Source: Lactarius indigo (lineage: Eukaryota; Basidiomycota; Agaricomycetes; Russulales; Russulaceae). From it: a stretch of DNA of 64,000 nucleotides. The position numbers and the translations under genes were made by a program. The stretch is taken from contig JAFKAC010000005.1 in the NCBI GenBank assembly GCA_025766275.1, positions 62,001-126,000 on the forward strand, written 5' to 3'. The notes under the pieces are model-generated. The model searched no databases. It was not told the origin of the DNA and saw only the letters and a program-made list of their open reading frames with translations. Shown one piece after another: positions 50,101 through 62,401 of this stretch; positions within the stretch are counted from its first letter, which is position 1, and the number at the start of each line of letters is the position of its first letter.

Positions 50101-50653
50101 TGGTGGAACTTCCGTGTACGATTCAAGTCGTTTGAAGAAGTTCTCGATACGCTCGAAGAGATCCGCAAGGGCATCTTGACTCTCATCGACGTCCTTGGCG
50201 GCCTGACCGACACCGCAGTCAATGAACCTCCCATAAAGGGATGAAGGACGACGCTCACCATGAGGAAGACCCCTACGCCGGCAGAGATTACTTTTGCGGG
50301 TGAGAATATCTGCAATAACAATTAGCGACAAATGAAAGGCAAGTCAAAGAGTTGAGACTTGCCAGTCCAACACCTTCGCCCAGAGTCGCGGAGAATGCAT
50401 ACAGCACGTTGATAGTCGGGCCCAACCAGCTTGATAGTCTCTCGTTGTGACTCCTAGACTGATCGAACTCATTGACCTTGTCATGAAGCACTGCAAGAAT
50501 GTCGCTAGAAGACTGGCAGGATTGTAGCTGAGTTGCGAGGGGATGTGTGTGGAGGTCGATCTTCGTCTTTTTCTCATACTCTCTGAGAGCAGAGACGAAG
50601 ACGGTGCGAAAATTGGAGGAAGATGTAGTCGTCGTATTGGGAGTGTGAGACAT
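47169..50653 (-). CDS. NLR-3: Goodbye-NACHT-winged helix-ankyrin receptor
   Basis: Intact nine-exon gene with the same structure and length (1018 residues) as NLR-2. The start is the ATG at 50653 (MSHTPNTTTTSSSNFRTVF); an in-frame GTG three codons upstream is ignored. The P-loop exon is 49320-49344 and intron 1 has the GC donor. Walker B and the ankyrin C-terminus are complete. The NACHT region differs from NLR-2 by few residues, for instance TSRSEFDI where the others have TSRPEFDI. From about residue 130 of exon 9 the sequence departs from NLR-2 (SQLTSKIQSEAVPLFHAAF against SELDDKIQPGAAPLYHAAF), and it converges again over the last 80 residues. Function is inferred from the family only. Confidence 0.9.
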
Positions 50654-51109
50654 GGTAACCACAATTCAGCTGAGCTAGTCAGTGATGGGACAAGTCGAGG
50701 AATCTTGCGAGGAAGAGACAGTGTCCGAGACAGAGAATCGCCACGGCGCTACCTGCCACAGCTTCAAGTGCACTGGCACCGCCTGATGTATTTCGTACAA
50801 ACAGATACCATTTGTAGATGATAGACGCTGAGAGATAGTCGAGCGATATTGCAATCAACGACCCGGCTGAACTGGCCCGGCTGAACTACTGTACGTTGCT
50901 CATAAGCCCGTGTCCGGACCTCGCTTCGTCACCGTCGTCACCTCGGTGGTACATTTGTAACCGATACTACTCCTTTAAGAGGATCATCAGTACCAGCTAT
51001 CCATCTCTCAGTTAGCCTAGAAGATGTAGAATGGGCATGGAAGAAAGTGTGCCGTGTTGGGTCACAAGGTTAGATGAGCACTGGTAACGGACCGAAGGTA
51101 TGTCGGATT

Positions 51110-51960
51110 CTACATTATCATTGTCGCAATTGCTTTAACCTTTGGCAAGATTTTGGGGTCACACCGGCCCTACAGACATGTGCAAGACATGCAGAGGGAC
51201 ATGGCGACCACTCGTCACTGCTGCCGCCCTTGCCACGAGGCCAAACAAATAATAATGAACACGCTCTCCATAACGAAGTCACCGGAGAGGTAGCTGCGGG
51301 GTCATTGCGTGATCGTGGGTACGAGCACTGGTGGTCGACTTGCACAGCAGCGCTCTGTGTGGGTTCAGCCCGACGCAAAGCCCTGGTACCGCGCAGCACG
51401 AGAATTCTGGACCGGAATCGGGCGCTGGCGAGGGTGGCGCATGTACAGGCGACGATGGGCACAGGTCGACGAAGTTCTTCATCTACGTGATTGGCGGTAC
51501 GCCCCTGACTCTCACCTTTGTATTTTTTTCTGCTAAACCATTCATGTTAGGGTATTGTTCACCAGACCACTAGCTCGTGGTCGGCACGGACCCACTCGAC
51601 TCGTTTGAAGAACCTGCCCAGCTGCTAGGGCAGGTCAAATTGCCCACCGCGACGAAGGAGGACATTGACAATTCGGGGTTCGAGATGATACGTCCGAGCG
51701 TGCTCGCGGAGTATGAGAAAGTTGGGTGGATCGCGCCGATGTGCGTTGACCGGGTGTGCACGCTTTGCGGTTTTCCCTTCTTTCTGTCGACAATGCTGAC
51801 GAGTTTGAAAGTGCCTGATTTGTCTGGAGGGTTATGACCCTGAAGAGGATCTTAGGTTATTGTCGTGCCGGCAATTCCCGGCATGTGTCCCATAGGGACT
51901 GCGTGGCCCGATAGGTTGCGACGGGCCACAATAGTTGCCCCGCGTCGCTCGCAGGTACGA
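51110..51960 (+). pseudogene. RING tail C: decayed copy of the RING gene 3' end
   Basis: This is closer to the parent RING gene than tails A and B in several places: SFEEPAQLLGQVKLPTATKEDIDN keeps the frame where A and B have the 5-nt deletion, and CLICLEGYDPEEDLRLLSCR keeps the parental finger start. An insertion after LLSCR and a stop (CVP*) then destroy the second half of the finger. It therefore descends from the parent independently of the A/B lesions. Confidence 0.82.
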
Positions 51961-53434
51961 AAAACTGTCGGTGTCGAGCTTGGCCCACTTGCTAAAAGCA
52001 TTTCTTTTCACCGCCAACCATTTGTCTTTCCCGGGACTCATCCTCTACGCTCTTTTTCTCCGTGCCTGTTGAGAAATTCGGTTTTTTCTTCTTGGAAAGT
52101 CCAAAAGTGGTGCACGCTTTTTCCTTTTTGCCGCTCGCCTGCCCCGCTCTCTGCCCATCCCTTTTTTCTTTATTTTTGTGCATCTCCCCGAACTAGTTTG
52201 TCTCTGTTAGTTAGTTTGTCCCTGTCCAAGTTATTAATCGCTGTCGTGCTCACCTGATGTTTTCGCCTTTCCCGACCCAACTACTTCTCTCATTCCCATG
52301 GAAATTAGCTTGCGTCCCCAATACGTGTCCGAAACCCCACTCTCCCTCTTTCTTTCTTCTTTCGTTCTTGTTTTATCTCGCGCAAACCAAAAAAAGGCTT
52401 GTGTTTCCGTTGCCGAGTATAAAAACGAAAAGAGATAATGGCAAAGACAAGTGTTTCTGAGTACTTATACTTTTCCGGTCTGAGATTTTTTTCTTGCTTT
52501 GTTTTTTTAGATACGCATGCAATACACTGTCACGGTATCACGACGCAGTTTGAATGCATGGTGGGCTCGGAGGTGACCGTATTATCTGCGGTCTTGCTTA
52601 TATCAGCTTTCGGCAGCCGGCCACGCGAGCCAACTTAACAGTCTTCCCAGATGGTCCCAGCAGCCATCTCCTCGCTCCTGGCCATGCCAGCTACCCTCTC
52701 ACTCGCCTCGGTTCTTCGTAAAGGACACCGTGCATTGCTCTGACATGTGAGTCCTTTGATCAGGACCTCACAGTCCTCAGGGTCAGTGCTACTATTCCCG
52801 CGGGAAACAACAGTCGTTTATTGAGGTTTTCAACGTGTCACAGATGGGATGGGTAGACCCTCCCTTCGATGGCGTGCTAGTGAGAACTCTTCCTTGAGAG
52901 CTTGAGCAGTAGCGTCAATATTGTCTGCGTTCTGAGGTTTATTCTGTTTTCGTGCTCGTTTCTGTGCTCTTGGCATCCACCGTGTCCATAACCCTATGAC
53001 TCGGAACAGACAGCGCAGCTCGAATTCAGAAGAACGGCCCACTGTAACAGGAGCCGGCTTGCGCGTCCCTGCTTGAAAGAGGACTTGGTCCTATTCTGTG
53101 TCGCTTCTCTTCGTCGCACCTGCACTTCCTACGTTCAGCGTTCGTATACAATACTAGACGTTGAAATTACATTCATCCATGCTTGAAACGGGAGAAGCGT
53201 GCATTTCCCCTCTGAATGGATACCAAGTAGTTTGGACCATATCTCTCGTTTTCCGTCTGTGCAATTCGTTGTAGTCTTCCAGGCCAGATCTGAATCGACG
53301 CGAATTCCGTCAGAGATCTGCGGATGTATCAAGAATCGAACAAGAGGCAGGAGGGGGGGGAAGGAACGCGTATCGTATCGTATCGTTCGTTTGTCCGGAC
53401 CGTAGTTGATATATACAAGACTATATATTTGAGT
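51961..53434. other. spacer of unit 4, no gene seen
   Basis: 1.5 kb with the same T-rich and downstream blocks as other spacers, lacking the central block. A short GTATC repeat lies near 53,368-53,385. No coding frame with motifs. Confidence 0.6.
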
Positions 53435-56400
53435 TCACTTGGAAGATAACAGCTGCACAATCTCGTCCTTTCCCCACGCCAATGCGACTTTTAATGGGGT
53501 CCTTCCCGTCTCATCCTCTGCATCTACGTCCGCGCCATACGCTAACAGAGTGCGTGTGATCTCGAGCCGCAATGACAACTCCAGATGCGATGACGACACC
53601 AGATGTAGCGGGGTTCGGTCCCGGTTGTCCCGAATGTTCGGATTCGCTCCATGCTCTAGTAATAATCGGACAATCTGGGGATGATCACTTTGGGAGCTAC
53701 AATATAGAGTCGCCGCCCACAAAAGTAATCCGTGAATTGGGGTCAGGCCGTCCTCGTCCTGGGAATTAACATCCGCGTCGTACTCAGGCTCAAGCAGCAC
53801 CCGAACAATTTCGAGGCGGCCCCACGTTGCCGCATAGCTTAGTGGCGTCCATAGACGAACATCCCGAAAATTTGCATTTGCGCCATGGCGAAGTAAGTAT
53901 TCCACAACATTGAGATGTCCTTGGCGCGATGCAAGTTGCAGCGGCGATTGGCCCATGATGCCTCGAACGTCCACATCCACGCCACATTTGAGCAGTGAAC
54001 GTACAACCTTGACGTGACCCTCGACCGATGCGGAGTGTAACGCGGTCCCCACCTTACCACATATAGCATTTGCGTACTGGGGATATTTAAAAGTCAGGTG
54101 TCCAACTATCTCGCGAATTCCACAGAGTGCAGCATAGTATAAAGGTGCCGCTCCTTGTAGCATTTTGTTTTGCAAGTCACGAGACCATTCGCGGTGGCCG
54201 ACGTCGTACAGTTCGACCCACGCTGAGAAGTACGGCTTGTTCGGGTCAAAGAGATATTCCATCTCATTACGGATGCGTGAGGCCACATCCGGAACCCGAG
54301 CATGGGTTACCCAGTATCTAGCGGCATATCGAGCGAGAGGCATTGTATCGGGGTCGTGTTTATCAATATGATCGTGGAGTAGGAGTCCGAGACAAGCTCG
54401 AGCGATCACCGTATTGGCGTCTTCGAGGGAAATGTGGTATCGAGAGATGTCTTTCGTCGATGTGGCGAGGCGATCTGACAGTAAAAACTCCTTCACCGAA
54501 AAGTGCGAAAACTGGACAACTTGGGAATCGCCGGCAGTGACAATGGTAATTAAACTTGAGCATGTCGAAAGTACGGCTTGTTCATGATCTTCCCACCGCC
54601 AGTTAGGGTTCAATTTGGGGATTCCTCCCTTTACCGCATCAAAGTCAAAGGCGAGTAGTTCCGCGAGCTCGGCAACAGAAAGCGGTCGAATTGCCACAGC
54701 AAGACATTGCAGCATACGGTAGGCATGTGCGCTGTTCGCTTTCTTGATATCCGTCACGATCCGCTCATATGTCTCGTCTAGCGATTCCGGAAGTTCCTCC
54801 AGCGTTTGTCGCACACTCGACGGAAGACATTGTCGCAGCGTGTCTAGTTGACAGAACACCCATCGAAACCTAATTCTCAGACATGAGCAAGCATCACTAG
54901 GTTAGCGCGCGCGTACGTACATTCCGTCGGCCTTTTCTGACAGCGCCTCGACAACCATTTTCTTCTCGTCCTCTCGCCACTTTTTCATCATCGTCTCCGA
55001 GTCAGAGTACACCACAGAATTGACGTAGTCAATGATATCATTCTTTTGTCCGCTTTCATCGTGCAGGGACACGCGGTGATGTGCCAGAGATGTGAGAGTC
55101 GCTCGAATATCAAACTCCGGTCGGCTGGTGACGCATATATGAAGGTGTGGAAGATGAAGGTCAACAAGTTCCTTGACAAGCGCAAGGACCTGTTCACGAG
55201 GCGACGGAATTCCAGGCCAGTTTGGACACTCGTCGAGCGCGTCCAGGATGATGTAAACAGGTTGTGGACGGAGAATCGCGAGCATATCCTTGAGACACCG
55301 GACCATTACGCTATCGCTGGGCTTTTGTTCACCATCGTCATGTACAGAATAAAGGCGGAGGAGGATGTCGCAACAAAGACGGGACTGAGCAGAAAGTTGG
55401 ATGAGTAGAGAGGGGAGGAGGTTGCGACGATGTTGCTTATGAAGATCCCTGAAGTCGAAATAAAAGTAGGCCATCAATGCTGACCCTTTCTCGCGTAGAC
55501 TTGCGATATCTTGGATAATCGTAGAACTAGAGGGTAAAGTAAGATCTTTGAGGAGACGCTGAGTGCTGAGCAACGACGAACCAAAGTATGCTCTTCCCTG
55601 ACCCAGCTATGAATCCAGACGGCGATCAGGGGTCGATTTGAGATGAGTGGGTAGAGCATACGTTTGCCGTAAATCCACAAGAGAGAGCCAGTGGACTTCC
55701 ATTCTGCAAAGATACCGCCTTGAAAGAACCACGCGGCCGTTCCCCCATGGTGGATGTCGCATGCGATGTTGTGATTCGTTGATGGATCTGGTGGAGCAAC
55801 CCATCTTCTAAGGCTATCTCTCAGTTGTTTCCCTGTGAACAGGTTAGAGACGCTAGAACGAGCACCGAAAGAATTGACCACAAACACTTCATGTCATCTA
55901 GGACTGCCATCCCGTCTGACAGATGTTTGCGCATTCAGGACGAGGTTTTGAGTAGCTAACTCATCAGGCGCACCTTTCAAGACAATATCCATTTTATCAT
56001 CCATATCCTTCAACTTGCATTTAACTCCAGTTACTTTGTCGTTTACGGCTTTGACCCTATCATCGACGCTGTGTGTGAGTCTCAGGATCTGCGCAGCCGC
56101 CATCCTTGCCTCATCTTGCGTCAATTTATCTAACCTCCTCAACGCGTCTTCTATGTCCTTCCTTCCCACGAGCTTCTTGATAAACTTTTCTAAACTGAGA
56201 TTAGTTCGCATCCATGTATTTCTCGAAAGTAACACACTGGCTCGACCCTGCTTCATCTCCTTCGTCGCAATCGCGAAGATGTTCAGAACTTCGACCATTA
56301 TCTTTACGATCATATCAGTCATCGCGGAGGTTGGTGGCACTTCCGTGTAGGATTCGAGGCGTTTGAAGAAGTTCTCGATACGCTCGAAGAGATCGGCGAG

Positions 56401-56878
56401 GGCTTCTTGACTTGCGTCGATATCCTTGGCGGTCTGACAGAGATCGCTGTTGGAAATCCGTCTAAGAGTGATTCAGGACGACGCTCACCAAGAGAAGGAC
56501 CCCTACGCCGGCAGAAATTACTTTTGCGGGCGAGAATATCTGCCAGAACAATTAGCGACGGATGAAAGTTAAAGAGCTGAGACTTGCTAGTCCAACACCT
56601 TCGCCCAGAGTCGCGGAGAATGCATACAGCACGTTGATAGTCGGGCCCAACCAACTTGATAGTCTCTCGTTGTGACTCCTAGATTGATTGAACTCGTTGA
56701 CCTTGTCACGAAGCACGGCAAGAATGTCAGTGGAAGACTGGCAGGGTTGTAGCTGAGTTGCGAGGGGATGTGTGTGGAGGTCGATCTTCGTCTTTTTCTC
56801 ATACTCTCTGAGAGCAGAGACGAAGACGGTGCGAAAATTGGAGGAAGATGTAGTCGTCTTATTGGGAGTGTGAGACAT
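53435..56878 (-). CDS. NLR-4: Goodbye-NACHT-winged helix-ankyrin receptor
   Basis: Intact nine-exon gene of about 1006 residues. Goodbye (FRTVFVSALREYEKKTKIDL to GEGVGL; GC donor at 56586-56587), coiled coil (RVKAVNDKVTGVKCKLKDMDD), P-loop exon 55582-55606 (PGSGKSIL), Walker B VYIILDALDECPN, TSRPEFDI, winged helix and ankyrin repeats are all present. Exon 5 is 30 nt shorter than in the other copies, an in-frame loss of ten residues from the linker before the NACHT domain. The C-terminus is also shorter (DEIVQLLSSK). Its ankyrin segment contains a two-residue insertion (LLEPEYDADVN). Ligand unknown. Confidence 0.9.
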
Positions 56879-57309
56879 AGTAACTGCAATTCAGATGAGC
56901 GGGTCAATGACGGGACAACCTGTCGAGACAAGGAGGAGACTGGAATCGTCGAGGGTCAGGCCCGGTCAGGGCCAGTGAATCGCTACCTGCTAGCAAACGG
57001 TTCAAGGGGCACAGCCTCGTGTATTTTCGTACACAGATGGTGATTATTTGTAGCCGATAGACGCTGAGATCACAACATTGTACATGCCTGTCTGGACTGT
57101 TCGGGGTCGCTTCGTCCACCATCGTTACCCCGATGATACATTGTCATCGACCCAACTTCCTTATTGTAACAGGACCAGTAGTACTAGCCATCCGTTTCTC
57201 GGCTATCCCTCCAGTCTAAGTGGATGTAGAATTGACATGGAAGGAGTGTACCGTGTTGGATCACGGGGCGCAATGGGCCCAATATGATGTATGTCGAATT
57301 CTACCTTCA

Positions 57310-57970
57310 AGTTATCATCGTCGCAATTACGTTAGGCCAGGTTTTCGAGTCACGACCACGGACGCGCGCAAAATGTGCAATAGGACATGACGACCAGTCA
57401 TCAGTCCCCTACCGCGAGACCAAACGATAATGACCACACTCTTCAGGACGAAGTCGCCGAAGAGGTAGCCGCGGAGTCACTACATGATCGCGCGGGCACG
57501 AGCACTGGTGGTCGACGCGCGCAGTGGCGCTCTGCGCGGGTTCAACGTTCAACGTTCATCCCCTATCCAAAGCCCTGGTTCCGCGCGGCACGAGAATTTT
57601 GGACCAAGGATCGAGCACCAGCGAGGGTGGCGCAGCACGGGTCGACGACGTTCTCATCTACACTATTGGCTGTTCACCCCCGCCTCTCTCCTTTGTATTT
57701 TTTTTCTACTTAACGACTCATGTTAGGCTATTATCCACAGAATCACCAGCTCGTGGCCAGCGCGGACCCGCTCAACTCGTTCGAGGAGCTTGCGGGGCTG
57801 CTGCACCCCGATAAAGGAGGGGATTGGCGACTCTGGACTCGAGGTGATACACCTGCACTCCCTTCTGCTTTTGTGTTGATGGTGACGAGGTTTCGTTGAA
57901 GTGCCTGATTTTTTTGGTGGGTTGCAAGCCCAAGGAGGGTCTCAGGATACTATCATGGCGGCGCGCATTC
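57310..57970 (+). pseudogene. RING tail D: strongly decayed copy of the RING gene 3' end
   Basis: The most eroded tail. Recognisable pieces are the YYPQNHQLVASADPL-like stretch after the intron and CLIF...KEGLRILS where the finger starts. The second Cys is lost and the His/Cys half is missing. Part of the EDIDN segment is deleted. It is assigned by position and partial nucleotide similarity. Confidence 0.7.
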
Positions 57971-58901
57971 CTTAGTGACTACCAGTCTGCGTCGACATAG
58001 CTCTGGCCTGCGCGCAGGGGTTCGCCCTGTGATACTCGGAACGCGCCAACACCGCCGGTCAAATTCCAAGGAACAGCTTACAGGAGCCAGCCCGCTTAAG
58101 CAAAAAATAAGGTTCTATTGCCTATGGTGGTGGGTAATGTCTATGCCAGTTCGCTACTCGGCGTGTTCACCGCCAGCGACGTTGTGTGGGTCCTCCTTCC
58201 CAATCTCAACGGCCTAGCGGAACATGTACATTCGAAGCACGCCACTCAGACGAACGGACCGGAGGCGTCCTCAGAGGAGAGATCCTCAAGGCGCTTACGA
58301 AACCCAGCCGCGTCTAATGCGCAAAGTAAAATGTTTCGCAGCCCGCTCTTAGTGAGCTGCACGTTGATGTCGACTGAGGCGTGCAACCGGCACCTAATGT
58401 GATTTATTTGTGACATGAATAAGGCTTCTTCAGGGCAGGAGCGAGGTATAAAATGGCATCGGATGAGCCGGCGGCATTCGAAGGACGCAATGCGAGTTCC
58501 AGAAAGAGGGCTTCGTTAGACGGAGAAGACCGTAGTTTCGTCGGAGCTGGGCCGATTATGGTCGCGCTTGAGATGGGGCGCTCATTTGATGAAACTTGGA
58601 AGTCTTCGGTATCGGGTCGTAGATCAGTCTGAGAAAGAGACTCAGAGACCTCCACGAGTTTAGTCGTACTTCGGGGAATGCCAATGTACCAAAGAGGGAC
58701 TGGGTCGTTGAGAGTGGTATTACGACATGCGTGGCCGATTTTTTGGGTATTATGTCGCGCTCGAGTAGTCACTCCAGTGAAAGTGGCACCTAACAAGAAA
58801 CAGGAGGAAATCAAAAAAGAACATGTATCACATTATCGTATCGTACTTTCGTCAGGGTCGTAATCAACATATTCAACATATGGAGGATACTGCACCCGTG
58901 T
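57971..58901. other. spacer of unit 5, no gene seen
   Basis: 0.9 kb that matches the second half of the other spacers. An open frame of 136 codons on the minus strand (58404-58814) has no motif, and its counterpart is not kept in the other units. Confidence 0.6.
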
Positions 58902-61900
58902 TCATCTGGAACAATGTTCCAATAATTGCACAATTTCGGCTTCTCCTCTCGCCAACGCGATTTGCAATGGGGTCATTCCCTCGCCGTCTACCGCATCTAC
59001 ATCCGCGCCATGCGCTAACAGGATACGTGCGACCTCTCGACGCAACGATGATGCCAGACCCGATGACGACACCAGATGCATCGGGGTTCGGTGCTTGTTA
59101 TCCCGAGCGTTCGGATTCGCGCCATGCTCCAGCAATAACCGCACGATCCGAGGATTATCGCCTTTGGGGTTGCCATACAAAAGTGCCTTGTGAATTGGGG
59201 TCAAGCCGTCTTTGTCCTGAGAATTAGCATCCGCGTTGTGTCCCAGCAGTACTCGAACAACTTCGAGATGGCCCCGCACTGCTGCATAACTCAGTGGCGT
59301 CCTATGATTATTATTTTGAGAATTTGCATCTGCCCCATGGTCGAGTAAGCATTGTACAGCATCAAGATGGCCTTCGATAGACGCAAGTTGTAGCGGCGAC
59401 TGGTTCCAGATCCCCCGAGGATCCACATCCACGCCGCACTTGAGCAATGAACGAACAACCTGGATATGACCTGCATCCGATGCTGCGTGTAATGCAGTCC
59501 CAGCGTTACCACATATAACGTTAGCATACTGGGGATGGTTGAGAACAAAGTGTTCGACTACTTCATGAAATCCACAGAAGGCCGCATAGTATAATGGTGC
59601 CGCTCTTGGTTGTATTCTGGAATGCAGGCCAGGGGACCAGCGGCGGCGGTCGACATCGTACAACTTTACCCAGGCTGAAAAGTACGGCTTGTCAGGGTCA
59701 AAGAGATCTTCCATCCCATTACGGATGCGTGAGGCTACATTCTCGACTTGCGCGTGCGCCACCCAGTACCTAGCAGCATATAGAGCGAAAGAATCCTTAT
59801 TGGCGGAGGCGTTGTTTTGATCGACAGGATCCAGGAGTAAGACACCGAGACAAGCCTGAGCGATCGCCGTGTTGGCGTCTTCGAGGGAAATGTGGTACCG
59901 GGAGATGTCTTTCGTCGATGTGGCGAGGCGATTCGATAGCAAAAACTCCTTCACCGAAAAGTGCGAAAACTGAACGACCTGGGAGTTGCCGGCAGGGACG
60001 ATGGTAATTAAACTTGAGCATATTGAAAGTACGGCTTGTTCATGATCTTCCCACCGCCAGTTTGGGTTCAACTCCGGGATCCCTTCCTTCGCCCCATCAA
60101 AGTCGAAGGCGAGCAGTTCCGCAAGCTCGGCGACGGAAAGCGGTCGAATTGCTACAGCTAGGCATTGCAACATACGATAGGCATGTGCGCGGTGTCCATT
60201 CTTGATATCCATCACGATCCGCTCGTATGTCTTGTCTAGTGATTCCGGAAGTTCCTTCAGCGTGCGGCGCACGCTCGATGGAAGACACTGTCGCAGTGCA
60301 TCTAGCTGACAATACACCCACCGAAACCTGAATGGAGACATGAGCAGGCACCATCAAGTTAGGACGACGCCCTTACATTCCGTCGGCCTTTTCAGAAAGC
60401 GTCTCGACAACCATTTTCTTCTCGTCCTCACGCCACCTCTTCATCATTGTCTCCGAGTCAGAGTACACTACAGAATTGACGTAGTCAATGATATCATTCT
60501 TTTGACCGCTTTCGTCGTGCAGGGATACTCGGTGATGTGCCAAAGACGTGAGAGTCGCCTGAATATCGAACTCTGGTCTGCTGGTGACGCATATATGAAG
60601 ATACGGAAGGCGAAGGTCAACGAGCTCCTTGACGAGCGCAAGGACCTGTTCACGAGGCGATGGGATTCCAGGCCAGTTCGGGCACTCGTCGAGTGCGTCC
60701 AGGATGATGTAAACAGGTTGTGGACGGAGAATCGCGAGCATATCCTTGAGACAACGGATCATTACGCTATCGCTGGGCTTTTGTTCACCGTTGTCATGTG
60801 CAGAATAAAGGCGGGAGAAAATGTCGCAACAAGGACGTGACTGGGCAGAAAGCTGGACGAGGAGAGAAGGGAGGAGGTTGCGACGTTGTTGCTTATCGAG
60901 GTCCCTGAAGTCGAAATAAAAGTAGACCATCAATGCCGAGCCTGCCTCGCGTAGGCTTGCGATATCTTGGATGATCGTAGAACTAGAAAGTGAAGTAAGC
61001 TCCTTGAGGCGTATGTAAATGCCGAGAGATGACAGACCAAAGGATACTCTTGCCAGAGCCGGCTATGGACGCAGACGGCGATCAGGAGTTGACCTGGGTA
61101 GAGTGAGAAGAGCCTACGTTTGCCGTAGATCCACAAGAAAGAGCCAGTGGACTTCCATTCGGCAAAGGTACCGCCTTGATAGAACCACTCTGCTGTTCCT
61201 CCGTAGTGAGTGTCGCATGCAATGTTGTGATTCGATGATGGATCCGGCGGGGTGACCCATCTTCTAAGGCTCATTCGCAATTGGTTCCCTATAAGCAGGT
61301 TAGAGATGCCATGGCCAGCAACGGAAGACTTGATCACACACATTTCATATCATCCACGCTGTTTAACGTTTGCTGAAGGACTGCTTTCGCATCCACACCA
61401 TCTACCGATGTTTTTGGAATCAGTATGGGATCTTGGGGTAACTTACGCGTCGTACCATTCAACACAATATCCATTTTGTTGTCCATATTCTTCATTTTAT
61501 CGTCCACGTTCTTCATCTGATTTCCAACTCCAGTTACTTTGTCGTCTACGACCTTGACCTGGTCATTGACGCTGTGTGTAAGCCTCAGGATCTGCGCAGA
61601 CGCCATCCGGGCCTCCTCTTGCGTCAATCTGTCCAACCTCGTCAACGCGTCTTCTACATCCTTCCTTCCCACTAACTTCTTGAGGAATTTTTCTGAACAT
61701 TAATCAGCATACATTCACGTATTATCAGGCTCTAACTCACTCGCTCGACTTTGCTTTATCTCCTTCGTCGCAATCGCGAAGATGTTCAGAACCTCCACCA
61801 TTATCTGCACGATAATATCGGTCATCGCGTCGGTTGGGGGCACTTCGGTGTAAGATTCGAGGCGTTTGAAGAAGTTCTCGATACGCTCGAAGAGATCGGC

Positions 61901-62401
61901 AAGAGCTTCTTGACTTGCGTCCACGTCCTTGGCAGCCTGACATACATCGCTGTCGAAACTCCCTTCTGTACCGCGATCAAGGTAGACGCTCACCAAGAGG
62001 AGGACCCCCACACTGGCAGAGATTACTTTTGCAGGCGAGAATATCTGCGAAAACGATCGGGGGAAGATGGGAAATGACTTAGGCTCAACTAAAGTCGATC
62101 ATTTGAGACTCACTAATCCAACACCTTCGCCCAAAGTCGCGGAGAACGCGTAGAGGACATTAATAGTCGGGTTCAGCCAGCTGTATAATCTCTCGTTGTG
62201 ACTTCTTGATTGATTAAACTCGTTGACTTTGTCATGAAGCACAGCGAGAACGTCACTGGAAGAGTTGCAGGATTGTATCTGTGTTGCGAGGGGATGTGTG
62301 AGAAGGTCGGTCTTGGTCTTCTTTTCGTACACTTTTAGAGCAGTGACGAAGATGGTGCGGAAATTGGAGGACGATGCAGTTGTGGTGGGAGTTAGAGACA
62401 T
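58902..62401 (-). CDS. NLR-5: Goodbye-NACHT-winged helix-ankyrin receptor (reference model)
   Basis: All nine exons were checked and sum to 1020 codons: 62114-62401, 61994-62044, 61741-61936, 61456-61692, 61342-61401, 61118-61288, 61038-61062, 60377-60982, 58902-60327. Residues 1-180 form the Goodbye region (YAFSATLGEGVGL, AAKDVDASQEALADLFERIE). Residues 180-275 are coiled coil with VDDK repeats. The linker PPDPSSNHNIACD leads into the P-loop (YGKPGSGKS, 332-340). Walker B ILDALDE is near 436-442 and TSRPEFD near 477-483. The winged helix covers 545-780 and seven ankyrin repeats about 787-1019. Intron 1 has a GT donor, unlike NLR-1 to NLR-4. It is the most divergent intact copy. The family suggests an intracellular immune-like or incompatibility receptor; the trigger and output are unknown. 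Confidence 0.92.
61038..61062 (-). other. 25-nt exon carrying the P-loop (NLR-5; same in all copies)
   Basis: The exon encodes P-G-S-G-K-S-I-L plus split codons at both ends. Equivalent exons are 34951-34975 (NLR-1), 42134-42158 (NLR-2), 49320-49344 (NLR-3) and 55582-55606 (NLR-4), all 25 nt. Flanking introns are about 55-60 nt. Confidence 0.88.

Larger units (their letters stand above)
43890..51110. repeat. tandem unit 3: RING tail B + spacer + NLR-3
   Basis: About 7.2 kb, the closest relative of unit 2. NLR stop-to-stop distances are 7186 bp to the unit 2 copy and 6266 bp to the unit 4 copy. Confidence 0.85.
51110..57310. repeat. tandem unit 4: RING tail C + shortened spacer + NLR-4
   Basis: About 6.2 kb. 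It is shorter mainly because the spacer lost about 1 kb: similarity to the region after GAGATCTG (31.5 kb in unit 1) jumps directly to AATCGAACAAGAGGCAGG (32.7 kb) at about 53,320-53,340. Confidence 0.8.
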
